Source: Clostridium algoriphilum (GTDB lineage: Bacteria > Bacillota > Clostridia > Clostridiales > Clostridiaceae). From it: a stretch of DNA of 64,000 bases. Where the stretch lies: contig NZ_JAIZZK010000020.1 of assembly GCF_020443705.1 (NCBI RefSeq), positions 1 through 64,000 of the forward strand, written 5' to 3'. Numbering within the stretch: the stretch's first letter is position 1; every line of letters starts with the position of its first letter. The position numbers and the translations under genes were made by a program. Shown here piece after piece: positions 35,849-45,512 of this stretch. The notes below the pieces were generated by a model. The model had not been told where the DNA came from. It made no database searches and saw only the letters and a list, made by a program, of their open reading frames with translations.

Positions 35849-36517
35849 TTAAATTCTGCTTCTACTCCTTTTATTATTTCTATCCCTCGCAATAACCATC
35901 CAGAAATGTCTAAGAGTATGTACCCCTTCATAAATAAAACCTGTCTTACAAAAGAAATTCTCATCCTCTTTTGTTTTTGTCTTATGTTTAAGTGGGTAGT
36001 CATTAAGGTTTCCTGAATAGAAAACAAACTTTTCCATAATACCACATATATCTGTTGGTGTTATCCTATAAGATTCTAATTCAGTAAAATTGATTCCCCC
36101 TTGTTTAAGTGCTTCCATGACAAATTCGGTACATATATATGTTTTATATATCGCATGCTTTTTATTAAAAATAAGCCCAATAGCTTGAAGAAAATTATAA
36201 TAATATACATCAACATCATCATATACGTCGTATATAAATTTACTTATTAATTCATATTGTATAATTGTTACAGGTATGCGGTATACAATAATTGGAACAT
36301 CTACCACAAGTCCAATGGTAAGTGTATATGAGCTTTCGCGTACGATGCCGCCTACAAGCGGATTGCTAACTGACAGTCTTGAGAAAGAATACATATTACT
36401 TAAATTTTCATCTAGACTAATTGACGCATGATTATATTTTTCTTTTAAAAACTTTCTGATTAACTTTCCTGTAAATGTTGATGTTCTTGATATAACAACA
36501 TAAATATACTTTTCCAT
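35849..36517 (-). CDS. Permuted NlpC/P60-like (YiiX/YaeF-type) protein
   Basis: 222 residues from ATG 36517, chosen for AGGAG at six bases; the in-frame ATG at 36538 lies before that site. KEKYNHASISLDE carries a candidate catalytic His near residue 33, and YKTYICTEFVMEALKQGGI carries the candidate Cys near residue 135. The His-before-Cys order is the circularly permuted papain fold of YiiX/YaeF proteins, known to act on lipids or cell-wall amides. No signal peptide. It lies upstream of the tandem GNAT and may be cotranscribed with it. Confidence 0.65.
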   Translation of the reverse strand: MEKYIYVVISRTSTFTGKLIRKFLKEKYNHASISLDENLSNMYSFSRLSVSNPLVGGIVRESSYTLTIGLVVDVPIIVYRIPVTIIQYELISKFIYDVYDDVDVYYYNFLQAIGLIFNKKHAIYKTYICTEFVMEALKQGGINFTELESYRITPTDICGIMEKFVFYSGNLNDYPLKHKTKTKEDENFFCKTGFIYEGVHTLRHFWMVIARDRNNKRSRSRI

Positions 36518-36874
36518 TTTGCTTCTCCTCGCAACCATCTAAACATAATTTAATCAAACTTTAAGTATCTATAAGAAACATTCCTTTATATAAAAAAATA
36601 ATTATATTATATTAGTATTGTTTTCTTTTTATTCATTTTTTATGTAATTTATAATTATAATTTTACTACTATAATTTTACTACTATAATTTATTAAAGCA
36701 AGTCTGTATTTTTTAAACACATTTAATTATAATGATAATTTAAATTCTTATTGACAAAATAATAAAATAAACATAATATCTTTTTATCGGATATAATATG
36801 CGCCATAATTAATATAATCCATTTTAAGATGTATAATATTTATATACATAATCGTTAAAGAAGAGGTTACTAAT
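36518..36874. promoter_or_regulatory. Divergent promoter region of the AraC regulator
   Basis: A good promoter for the plus-strand gene: -35 TTGACA (36751-36756), 17-base spacer, -10 TAATAT (36774-36779). A 14-base direct repeat TTTTACTACTATAA occupies 36661-36674 and 36675-36688 and could be an operator pair. The rest is AT-rich with no gene. Confidence 0.55.
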
Positions 36875-38962
36875 ATGAGAAAAGAATATATAAGTTATAT
36901 AAACGATTTACCTATAAGCATTTCACTTGAGAATATAAAAGACTATCCAATACATTGGCATAATTCTATAGAGATAATTTTTGTGCTTGAGGGTAATATT
37001 AATGTACTTATAGAATCCGGAAGTTATGAAGTTTATGCTCGCGAGCTTGAAATTATAAATTGCGATGAATCCCACAGAATTTATTCAAATGAAAACAATA
37101 AGGTTTTAATCTTTCACTTAGACCCTGCATTTTTCGAAAAATATTATGATGATATGAAAAACATTTATTTTTATACGAACTCCAGCGAAGAAGGTGCACA
37201 GCAGGAAGAAAAGTATGATATTCTAAGAAAATATTTATCTATTTTAGCCTGTGAAGTAATACAAAAAAACGAGAATTTCGACGATCAAATAGAGTCTATT
37301 TTAGTAAAGTTATTATTCCATTTAATTAATAATTTTCACTATCTTACTTATGATGAAAAAGATTTAAAAGAAAATGTAATTCAATTTCAAAGGTATCATA
37401 GAATTATCAAATACATCTATAATAACTACATGAATAAAATCAGTTTACAAGATATAGCAAATCTTGAATATTTAAGTTCATACTATTTATGCCATCAAAT
37501 AAAAGACATGTCAGGGACTAATTTTAAAGAATTAGTAAATAATGTACGGGTAGATGAATCTGTAAAATTGTTATTAGATACAGATAAAACTATATCGGAT
37601 ATTTCTCTAGATGTTGGTTTTTCACATGCTAGATATTATAATAAGAGCTTTAAGGAACACTATAAATGCACTCCACTACAATTCAGGAAAAAATATTATG
37701 TACCAGAAGAAAAACTTGATAGCTGCAAAAGTTTGCAAACTTATGATCTATCTGGATCACTGCAGTATTTATCTTACTACCTTGAAGACTATGATAGATT
37801 CAACTATACAAACAAAATTATTAAACTCCAAACAGACTTAACATTTCAAAGTACAGAGTTGCAACATAAATGGAAGTTAAAAATAAATCTAGGTCAAGCA
37901 AAAGAACTTATTAAAGCACGGGAACAAGGATATTTAAGATCTATTCAAGAGGTTATAGGTTTCAAAAATGGCATAGTTCAAAACTTATTTGGTAAAGAAA
38001 TGAAAATATATTTTAATGAAAATGTTAATTTCCTAAACTGGAATGAAGTTGAAAAGCTTTTAGAATTTTTAATGGATATATCTCTTACTCCATTAATAAT
38101 CTTAAATCAAATTTTTAAAGATAGAAATTCATTCATAAAACTTTTAGAAAGTTTTATACAATATTTTGCTGATATATATGGAATTGAAAGAGTAAAGCTA
38201 TGGAAATTTCAAGCTTCTAGTGATTTATCTATAGAGTACATAAATATTACGCGAGAAACATTTGAAAAATACAAGTTGCAAAGTTTAATAGAAAATCCTT
38301 TTAATGTTCAACCAGCTATAAATACTATATATGATTCCTCCTATATGCTTCCATACATTATCCATAATTTTATTAACGATACTAGTAGTCTACTTACCCT
38401 AAAAGCTTTTGATACTGTAGAGGAAAACTCAATTTTAAATAACGAATTATTTTTTGGTTCTCCTGGTCTGCTTACCTTAGACGGAATAAAAAAGGCTTCC
38501 TACTATTCCTACTATTTATTATCAAAGCTAGGGAATGAGGTGTTACAGCAGGGTGATGGATACATTATCACGAGACAAGACGAAGATATCCAAGTATTAC
38601 TTTATAGTTACAGCGATGAACTTAATACACTAATAAAGTTAGAAGATTTATATAAAGGTAAAGGTAGTAAAAATATTACTGAGAGAAAAATATCCTTATC
38701 CATTAAAAATTTAGTACATGACTATAAAGTTATTAAATATGAAATTGGAGAAAAAGTTGGATCAGCCTATGATATTTGGTTACGCATGGGAAAACCAAAA
38801 AGACTTGGTTATGATGAATGGAAGATTCTAACTAAGATATCTGCTCCTAATGTTTCTTTATCTTATGCTAAAAAAACGGCAGTTTATAATGACATAATAA
38901 AAATAGAAGGCTATGGATCTACCCTAATAGTACTCCAAGAAGTACAAAAACACCTGTTTTAG
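36875..38962 (+). CDS. AraC-family regulator with long C-terminal domain
   Basis: 695 residues. N-terminal cupin sensor (IHWHNSIEIIFVLEGNINVL, about residues 28-47). The AraC DNA-binding domain is central (about 180-285), with ISLQDIANLEYLSSYYLCHQ and SDISLDVGFSHARYYNKSFK. A further ~400 residues follow, containing a TIM-barrel-like segment (FLMDISLTPLIILNQ) and GSAYDIWLRMGKP; AraC proteins of this length often carry a degenerate GH39 xylosidase-like domain. It probably senses a sugar and controls carbohydrate genes not in the window. It is orphan here, with a terminator right at the stop codon. Confidence 0.85.
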   Translation: MRKEYISYINDLPISISLENIKDYPIHWHNSIEIIFVLEGNINVLIESGSYEVYARELEIINCDESHRIYSNENNKVLIFHLDPAFFEKYYDDMKNIYFYTNSSEEGAQQEEKYDILRKYLSILACEVIQKNENFDDQIESILVKLLFHLINNFHYLTYDEKDLKENVIQFQRYHRIIKYIYNNYMNKISLQDIANLEYLSSYYLCHQIKDMSGTNFKELVNNVRVDESVKLLLDTDKTISDISLDVGFSHARYYNKSFKEHYKCTPLQFRKKYYVPEEKLDSCKSLQTYDLSGSLQYLSYYLEDYDRFNYTNKIIKLQTDLTFQSTELQHKWKLKINLGQAKELIKAREQGYLRSIQEVIGFKNGIVQNLFGKEMKIYFNENVNFLNWNEVEKLLEFLMDISLTPLIILNQIFKDRNSFIKLLESFIQYFADIYGIERVKLWKFQASSDLSIEYINITRETFEKYKLQSLIENPFNVQPAINTIYDSSYMLPYIIHNFINDTSSLLTLKAFDTVEENSILNNELFFGSPGLLTLDGIKKASYYSYYLLSKLGNEVLQQGDGYIITRQDEDIQVLLYSYSDELNTLIKLEDLYKGKGSKNITERKISLSIKNLVHDYKVIKYEIGEKVGSAYDIWLRMGKPKRLGYDEWKILTKISAPNVSLSYAKKTAVYNDIIKIEGYGSTLIVLQEVQKHLF

Positions 38963-38973
38963 GGTGTTTTTTT
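38946..38973 (+). terminator. Terminator overlapping the AraC stop codon
   Basis: AAAACACC (38947-38954) pairs with GGTGTTTT (38963-38970), followed by more T. The TAG stop lies in the loop. Confidence 0.8.
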
Positions 38974-39109
38974 GTTATTTAAACAAAATGAATTCTTACA
39001 GGTTAGCAACTTTGTACTTTTTATGTAGCAAGTGTGTGGATGCTAATTATTTCATATTGACGTAGAATAATACTATAGAAAGTAAAATTTTCAAGGAGAA
39101 GTGGATTTC

Positions 39110-40534
39110 ATGACAATGAGTAACGTCACAGAAAGTAATAAAATGTTTGGCGAAGAAAAAATTGGGAAGCTATTATTAAAATTTTCAGTTCCAGCAATCA
39201 TTTCATTAATGGTAGCAGAAATGTACAACATGGTGGATTCTATGTTTTTGGGGCAAGCCATAGGGGCTAATGCTATCGGAGCTTTAACCATAACATTTCC
39301 AATACAGAGACTTTTTTTTGCTATATCTATGCTAATAGCTATAGGTGCTTCAACCGCTGTTTCAAGAAGCTGCGGAGACAAAGATTTTGAAAGTTTAAAA
39401 ACTATTATACCTAATGCTATGATTCTCATGTTTATAATAGTAACCATAGTTGCTACTGGTATCTATTTTTTCCAAGATATCATTCTTAACAGTCTAGGGG
39501 CCTCAGAAAATACATTTCCTCTTGCAAAAGATTATATAAGTATAATCTTAATTGGTGTCTTATTTCAATCTTTCACTGTAATTGCTTCTTATGTTATAAC
39601 TGCTTTTGGAGACACAAAAATAGTATTATTAAGTACCTCTATAGGAGCCGTTTGTAATGTAATTCTAGATTATTTTCTAGTAAATATATATTCATATGGT
39701 GTAAAAGGAGCTGCTATAGCAACCATTATATCTCAAATAATAGGTTTTATGTATGTTCTGATTGTATTTATAAAATTAAAAATGTGCTTAAAATTTTCTT
39801 TTAAGTTAACTCTTAACAAAACTGTATCTATTGGAATTATATGCGTTGGATTTTCAACCTTTATAGTAGAAATATCAGATGCTGTAGTAGCTGCTATATT
39901 AAACAATCTACTATTCTCCTATGGTGGAGACTTAGCTATAGTGACCGTTGGTTTAACTACTAGGGTTTCAATGTTTTTATTTATGACTATCATGGGCATA
40001 AGCTCAGCTATGCAACCTATTGCCGCATATAATTATGGTGCAGGAAATTATACAAGATTAAAGGAAGTTGTTAAAACATCACTAATTGCGGTTTCAGTTA
40101 GTTCAACTATATTATGGGCAATATTCATGATTTTTTCAAAACAACTTATAGGTTTATTTATAAGTGATAATGCTATTATAGAACAGACAACAAATGCATT
40201 TAGAATAGTTATATCTGTATTCCCATGCATTGGGGTATATTATTTGTCTATTGCGTACTGCCAAGCTATAAATAGAGTTAAAACCTCCTTTAAGTTGTCT
40301 ATTTTTAGGCAGATAATAATATTTATACCACTTGTATATGCGTTCATAAGTGGTTTAGGAATGGGTGTACTAGGAGCATGGCTTGCCTATCCCGTATCAG
40401 ATATGATATCGTTTATTACAGCTACTATTTTCATTAAATACACTTATACTTCACTCGAAATATTAGAGAGGCATCAAATTTACAAGAAAAATAAAGCTAA
40501 ATTTAAAGCCAGACTTGCTAATGCAACCGCTTAA
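39110..40534 (+). CDS. MATE-family efflux transporter
   Basis: 474 residues from ATG 39110; AAGGAG lies 11 bases upstream, and an earlier in-frame GTG at 39101 is too close to it. Twelve hydrophobic segments in two homologous halves are visible. The MATE opening GKLLLKFSVPAIISLMVAEM and the repeat PIAAYNYGAGNYTRLKEVVK after helix 7 are diagnostic. It exports drugs or metabolites with Na+ or H+ antiport. Single-gene unit. A second, distinct MATE gene lies at 52.0 kb. Confidence 0.92.
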   Translation: MTMSNVTESNKMFGEEKIGKLLLKFSVPAIISLMVAEMYNMVDSMFLGQAIGANAIGALTITFPIQRLFFAISMLIAIGASTAVSRSCGDKDFESLKTIIPNAMILMFIIVTIVATGIYFFQDIILNSLGASENTFPLAKDYISIILIGVLFQSFTVIASYVITAFGDTKIVLLSTSIGAVCNVILDYFLVNIYSYGVKGAAIATIISQIIGFMYVLIVFIKLKMCLKFSFKLTLNKTVSIGIICVGFSTFIVEISDAVVAAILNNLLFSYGGDLAIVTVGLTTRVSMFLFMTIMGISSAMQPIAAYNYGAGNYTRLKEVVKTSLIAVSVSSTILWAIFMIFSKQLIGLFISDNAIIEQTTNAFRIVISVFPCIGVYYLSIAYCQAINRVKTSFKLSIFRQIIIFIPLVYAFISGLGMGVLGAWLAYPVSDMISFITATIFIKYTYTSLEILERHQIYKKNKAKFKARLANATA

Positions 40535-40553
40535 GTTATTCCTATAGGCTAGA

Positions 40554-40614
40554 CAAGTTTAAGTAAAAGTCGATGTATAATTTAAATTATTACATCGACT
40601 TTTACTTAAACTTG
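40554..40614. terminator. Long bidirectional terminator hairpin
   Basis: A 24-bp perfect stem (40554-40577 with 40591-40614) and 13-base loop between convergent genes. The right arm covers the stop codon of the minus-strand S51-like gene. Confidence 0.85.
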
Positions 40615-41256
40615 CCCTATTTTGCCTTCTTTTATCATATTTATATCTCCATAAAAATGCAATTCATTATCCATTACAATAATTCCATCTCCATCATTAC
40701 ATGTATAAACTGTATTCCCTGTATTGTTAGAATATTTTTTTAAATCTTCTAAATAGTAATTATTCAGATTCCAATGTGGCATAAAGTCAAAATCAACTAG
40801 GGCTAAAGATGACAAATTTGATAACCCTACTATATCCGTGCTATAAAACTGTGCAGACGATATATCCTTTGCCATCATTATTGCCCCTGCGCATAATCCT
40901 ATAATGTAACCTCCATTATCAATATACTTTCTAATTCTAGTTATTAAATATCTTTTTCTTAAATTATTTAAGAAATAATAGGTATTCCCCCCTGATAAAT
41001 ATATAATTTCAGACTGAAATATCTTTTCTATTTTATCTATATCACAAAAATCATCTATATCAAAATAATTAAAATTAAAATTTCCATATTCACTTAATTT
41101 TATTTTAGTTTTTTCAAAATGTTTTAGTGTTCTATCAGTAATCGAAGGTATATAACTTAAAGTGTATTTTTTTTCCAAAAACATTTCTCTCATTTTTCTT
41201 TTTAAATTTATATTGTCTTTGTCAGTAAAACCACTGAGTAGAACTAATGCTCCCAT
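40606..41256 (-). CDS. Peptidase S51-like protein with Cys in the nucleophile position
   Basis: 216 residues of the type 1 glutamine-amidotransferase-like / PepE-cyanophycinase superfamily. MGALVLLSGFTDKDN opens the fold. IIYLSGGNTYYFLNNLRKR matches the conserved SGGNT of S51 proteins. The nucleophile elbow reads IIGLCAGAIMMA, where dipeptidase E and cyanophycinase have G-x-S-A-G. The Ser-to-Cys change gives a thiol nucleophile, more like DJ-1/GATase enzymes, so substrate and activity are uncertain. It is convergent with a MATE gene. Confidence 0.8.
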   Translation of the reverse strand: MGALVLLSGFTDKDNINLKRKMREMFLEKKYTLSYIPSITDRTLKHFEKTKIKLSEYGNFNFNYFDIDDFCDIDKIEKIFQSEIIYLSGGNTYYFLNNLRKRYLITRIRKYIDNGGYIIGLCAGAIMMAKDISSAQFYSTDIVGLSNLSSLALVDFDFMPHWNLNNYYLEDLKKYSNNTGNTVYTCNDGDGIIVMDNELHFYGDINMIKEGKIGQV

Positions 41257-41574
41257 ATTTTTATCAACTCACTTCCTATTTATATATTATATCACACTTT
41301 TGAAAACCTATACATTCCAAGAATTAATTCCTGTTTATCAATTGTAATCGTTTTAACCAAGTTGCATTATACTTACTCATTGAATAGTAGCCACTCCTTT
41401 AACCTTGTAATTTTTATGTTACCAGTATATGGTTAATGTTTATAAAAATTCATTTAGGGTGTTTCATCTCTTATAACTTACAACTCCTTATACCCAATAC
41501 ATTTTATCCAACGCCATTATATAAAATTTCCGCCCTCATTTAATTGATTTTATATAATTATCAATAGTTATGTG
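41257..41574. other. Intergenic region, no gene seen
   Basis: About 320 AT-rich bases between the divergent S51-like gene and the gltX promoter. I see only promoter-like sequence for the minus-strand gene and no coding frame. Confidence 0.45.
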
Positions 41575-41602
41575 TTGACATTATAATTAATATATGTATA
41601 AT
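41575..41602 (+). promoter_or_regulatory. gltX promoter
   Basis: -35 TTGACA (41575-41580) and -10 TATAAT (41597-41602) with a 16-base spacer, directly upstream of the T-box leader. Confidence 0.75.
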
Positions 41603-41611
41603 TAAAGTTAA

Positions 41612-41884
41612 ATGTAATGAAAGAGAGAAGTATGTATAATCTCAATTTAAAGAGAGCCAATGCTGGTGGAAATTTGGTATTTGAAACTACAAAAAGAAAC
41701 TCTGGAGCAGTGGACTGAAATATTTGATTAAGTCTAACGGAAACTTTCCGTTATAAAAGTGCAGTAATATTAAATACTGCTTACGAGTGGATTTGGGCAT
41801 TTTGATATGTCTCTACATCAATTTAGGTGGCACCGCGGAAGTTTACCTTTCGTCCTATTATATTATAGGACGAGAGGTTTTTTA
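41612..41884 (+). promoter_or_regulatory. T-box leader of gltX
   Basis: Stem I begins near AAAGAGAGAAGTATG and has distal-loop sequences (GCTGGTGGAAATTTGG). Two GAA triplets (41683-41685 and 41696-41698) are candidates for the Glu specifier. The T-box core AGGTGGCACCGCGG (41825-41838) forms the antiterminator with its UGGC acceptor-end binding site. The terminator stem ACCTTTCGTCCTAT / ATAGGACGAGAGGT plus TTTTTT lies at 41845-41884. Uncharged tRNA-Glu would allow read-through. Confidence 0.88.
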
Positions 41885-41914
41885 TTTTGGATTCAATAAC
41901 TTACATAAGAGAGG

Positions 41915-43579
41915 ATGATTAAAATGGATTATTTAAAACTAGCAGATTTATTATTACCAACGATACACGAAACTCCTGAATACTATAGAGATCTTTACCC
42001 AAAACGACATCTTAAACCTAATACTATGGTTACAAGATATGCCCCAAGCCCCACTGGTTTCCAGCATCTTGGAGGTGTATTTGCTGCTCTCATATCTGAA
42101 AGATTAGCTCATCAAAGTCAAGGTATATTTTATTTTAGAGTAGAAGATACTGACAAAAAGAGAGAAGTAGTTGGTGCCATTGAAGATTGCACTAATACCT
42201 TAAGAGATTTTGGTATTAACTTTGATGAAGGAGTTATAGATTCCACTACTGAAAAAGGTGCATATGGACCATATAAACAAAGCGACAGAATTAATATCTA
42301 TCATGCTTTCGTAAAATCTTTAATAAAAAAAGGTTTAGCATACCCTTGCTTTTGCACTGAAGAAGCATTAGACGAAACAAGAAAAATTCAACAGGAACTT
42401 AAAATTAATACAGGGTATCATGGGAAATGGGCTGTTCACAGGAATTCCACAATTGAAGAAGTTAATGAGGAGTTAGCAAAGGGTACACCTTATGTTATAA
42501 GACTTAGATCACCTGAGGAATCCGGTAGAAGAGTAGTTTGTAATGATTTAATTAAAGGTACTATAAGTATGCCAGAAAACGACCAAGATATTGTAATTCT
42601 GAAAACAAACGGAATTCCAACATATCATTTTGCCCATGCTGTAGATGATTATTTAATGGGAACAACCCATGTAATACGAGGTGAGGAGTGGTTGTCATCT
42701 CTCCCTATACATTTGCAATTATTTGAAATGTTAGGCTTTACCGCTCCACAATATGCTCATATACCTACAATTATGAAAATGGATGGAACATCAAAACGTA
42801 AACTCAGCAAGAGAAAAGACCCTGAGATTTCCATGAGTTTTTATAAATCTCAAGGTTATCCTTTTATATCTGTAACTGAGTATCTTGTAAATCTTATCAA
42901 TTCAGAATTTCAAGAGTGGAGATATGCAAACGAGAATGAACCTTGCACAAGTTTTAATATTACTCTTGAAAACATGAGCAAAAGTGGAGCATTATTTGAT
43001 ATTTTAAAACTTAACGATATTAGTAAAAATGTTATAGCAAACATGAGTGCTGATACTGTTTACGGACTTTATCTTGATTGGGCTAAAAATTATGATACTG
43101 CATTTGCAAATGAGTTAATTGAGCATGAAGATTATGCAAAAAATATATTTAATATAGAGAGAGAAAATGACAAACCAAGAAAAGATTTTGTAAAATGGTT
43201 AGATGTAAAAGAACATATTGAATATTTCTTTGATGACCTCTATAAAAACAGTATTATTGATAGCTACAATTTCCCTACTCATATACCAATGGACGAAGTA
43301 AGAAGGGTCCTTACAAGCTATATAGATGTATATGATTATTCTCATGATAATGACACTTGGTTTGCAACTCTTAAAGAACTTTCTTTAGAACTTGGATATG
43401 CAAAAAATGCAAAAACTTATAAAAAGAATCCTGACCTATTTAAAGGCCTGTTATCAGATGTTGCCACAATAGTAAGAGTAGCACTAACTAATAGAACACA
43501 AACTCAAGATTTACATGAGGTAATGCAAGTTATGGGTGAGAAACGTGTTATTGAAAGATTAAGTCAAAATTTTAATTAA
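41915..43579 (+). CDS. gltX: Glutamate--tRNA ligase
   Basis: 554 residues, the longer clostridial form. The class I HIGH-like motif is in TRYAPSPTGFQHLGGVFAAL (HLGG), and the KMSKS counterpart is SKRKLSKRKDPE. FRVEDTDKKREVVGAIED and DDYLMGTTHVIRGEEWLSS are diagnostic of GluRS/GlnRS. The T-box with Glu-type candidate specifiers supports Glu. It charges tRNA-Glu and, in clostridia, perhaps tRNA-Gln for the amidotransferase route. The start follows AGAGAGGATGATTAAA. A strong terminator follows. Confidence 0.93.
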   Translation: MIKMDYLKLADLLLPTIHETPEYYRDLYPKRHLKPNTMVTRYAPSPTGFQHLGGVFAALISERLAHQSQGIFYFRVEDTDKKREVVGAIEDCTNTLRDFGINFDEGVIDSTTEKGAYGPYKQSDRINIYHAFVKSLIKKGLAYPCFCTEEALDETRKIQQELKINTGYHGKWAVHRNSTIEEVNEELAKGTPYVIRLRSPEESGRRVVCNDLIKGTISMPENDQDIVILKTNGIPTYHFAHAVDDYLMGTTHVIRGEEWLSSLPIHLQLFEMLGFTAPQYAHIPTIMKMDGTSKRKLSKRKDPEISMSFYKSQGYPFISVTEYLVNLINSEFQEWRYANENEPCTSFNITLENMSKSGALFDILKLNDISKNVIANMSADTVYGLYLDWAKNYDTAFANELIEHEDYAKNIFNIERENDKPRKDFVKWLDVKEHIEYFFDDLYKNSIIDSYNFPTHIPMDEVRRVLTSYIDVYDYSHDNDTWFATLKELSLELGYAKNAKTYKKNPDLFKGLLSDVATIVRVALTNRTQTQDLHEVMQVMGEKRVIERLSQNFN

Positions 43580-43590
43580 GATATAAGCAA

Positions 43591-43627
43591 AGAAGGAAAC
43601 CTGTATTTATCAGGTTTCCTTCTTTAT
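43591..43627. terminator. Bidirectional terminator between gltX and ABC exporter
   Basis: AGAAGGAAACCTG (43591-43603) pairs perfectly with CAGGTTTCCTTCT (43611-43623), followed by TTATTT. Confidence 0.85.
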
Positions 43628-43643
43628 TTGTTAATCTACTTTT

Positions 43644-45476
43644 TTAAGTAAGCACCGTTTTACTTTCCATTTCCTTATCTTCTAGCAACTGATTTGTGTA
43701 TAAATTATAATAATATCCTTTTTCTTTTAGTAAATCTCTGTGAGTTCCTGATTCTGTAATCTTTCCATTTCTTATAACAAGAATTTTATCTGCAGATACT
43801 ATGGTTGAAAGTCTATGAGCAACAACAAAGCTAGTTCTGTCATTAAGTACCTTTTCTATAGCGTCTTGTATCATTCTTTCTGTTTCCGTATCTATAGATG
43901 ATGTAGCTTCATCCAGTATGAATAGTGCAGGATCTGCTACAATAGCCCTCGCAAAGGAAACAAGCTGTTTCTCTCCCGTAGATAAATTACCTCCACCTTC
44001 GCCAACCTGTGTATTATACTTCTTATCTAACTTACTTATAAAATTATGAGCGTTTACAAGCTTTGCTGCATTTTCAACTTCTATCTGCGTTGCATCTAAT
44101 TTTCCATACATAATATTATCTCTAATTGTTCCACTAAATAAATGTGGGCTTTGAAGCACATATCCAATGTTTGATTGAAGCCACAGCAGTGATCTTTCTC
44201 TATAATCTTTGCCATCAATTAATATTTCACCACTATCTGGCTCATAAAATCTACAAAGTAAATTAACAAAAGTGCTTTTACCTGAACCTGTTTCTCCAAC
44301 TAGTGCTATAGTTTCACCTTTATTTACTTTAAGATTAAAATTTTCAAAAACCTTTTCTCCGTTTTTATATTTAAACCATACATCTTTAAACTGGATATCT
44401 CCCCTTATTTCTTCCCAGTTTTCTCCTTTCGCATAAAATAAATCTCCGTATTTCGCGATTACATCTTTGCTATCCCATATGTCTGGCTTTGTTTCGATTA
44501 GTGCTATAATTCTCTCCGCAGAGGCTTGTGCATTCTGAAGTTCTGCAATTGTTCCAGCTAGGTGACTTATAGGATCAAAGAACTGTACTGTATAAGCAAT
44601 AAACATTACAAAGGTACCATAAGATAGTGATCCTGCTATGATACTTTTTCCTCCTAGCCATAAAACAAAACCTACTCCTAGACTCCCCATAGATATAACA
44701 ATTGGAAGAAATAAAGCAGAAAAAACCGCTGCCTTAACTGACGAACTTCGCATTTTACCTGCATCTATTCTAAATTCTTTTAAGTTTTCTTCTTCGCGAA
44801 CAAGTGTTTTAGTAGTTTTAGCACCAGATACCTCTTCACTAAAATCCGCGGTTAATCGTGAATTTAATTTTCTAACTTTTCTATATGATTTTAATATTTT
44901 CTTTTGAAAAAATATTCCTATTAAAAACAATAGTGGTACTACACTCATACATATAAGGGTTAACCTTACATTATTATAAAGCATTACTCCTATAAAACCA
45001 GTCATGGTTACTAATGCCCATATCATATCAATTAGTCCCCAGGATATTATTTCGCTAAGTTTTGTTACATCTGAAGTCATTCTTGCCATAAGCCATCCTA
45101 CAGAGGAGTTATCATAATATGAAGTAGATAACTCTTGGAGCCTTTTAAACCCAAGCTTTCTTATATGATAAGCCAGATGTGTTTCTATTTTACCCGCATT
45201 TAATATAAATAATCTTACATTTAATGCTTGAAAAACAATTACGCAAAAAAATACTATTGCAAATATTGTAAGCCCATCTACAGTTTTTTTCACTATGAAA
45301 TTGTCAATTGCATATTTTGTAAGTAATGGCATCACTACGTCTATTCCTGCAACTCCAACCATTAAGAGGGCCAAAAACATAAGTCCATTTTTAAATTCTG
45401 AAAGGTATTTATAAAGTTTTCTCCATATACCTATATCTATTTTTTCTATTGATTTGTGTTTATGTATTCTAGCCAT
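43644..45476 (-). CDS. ABC exporter half with full catalytic site (YheH/BmrD-like)
   Basis: 610 residues: six-helix transmembrane domain (about 25-320) fused to a nucleotide-binding domain. Walker A is GETGSGKSTFVNLL, signature LSTGEKQ, Walker B ALFILDEATSSIDTE with the catalytic Glu, and H-loop VAHRLST. It lies 36 bases downstream of the other half-transporter, so the two form a heterodimeric multidrug exporter. In heterodimers of this family one ATP site is degenerate; this subunit has the normal catalytic Glu. The substrate is unknown. Confidence 0.92.
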   Translation of the reverse strand: MARIHKHKSIEKIDIGIWRKLYKYLSEFKNGLMFLALLMVGVAGIDVVMPLLTKYAIDNFIVKKTVDGLTIFAIVFFCVIVFQALNVRLFILNAGKIETHLAYHIRKLGFKRLQELSTSYYDNSSVGWLMARMTSDVTKLSEIISWGLIDMIWALVTMTGFIGVMLYNNVRLTLICMSVVPLLFLIGIFFQKKILKSYRKVRKLNSRLTADFSEEVSGAKTTKTLVREEENLKEFRIDAGKMRSSSVKAAVFSALFLPIVISMGSLGVGFVLWLGGKSIIAGSLSYGTFVMFIAYTVQFFDPISHLAGTIAELQNAQASAERIIALIETKPDIWDSKDVIAKYGDLFYAKGENWEEIRGDIQFKDVWFKYKNGEKVFENFNLKVNKGETIALVGETGSGKSTFVNLLCRFYEPDSGEILIDGKDYRERSLLWLQSNIGYVLQSPHLFSGTIRDNIMYGKLDATQIEVENAAKLVNAHNFISKLDKKYNTQVGEGGGNLSTGEKQLVSFARAIVADPALFILDEATSSIDTETERMIQDAIEKVLNDRTSFVVAHRLSTIVSADKILVIRNGKITESGTHRDLLKEKGYYYNLYTNQLLEDKEMESKTVLT

Positions 45477-45512
45477 AACATTACCTGCCTTTAACTCATA
45501 ACTTATCTTCTT

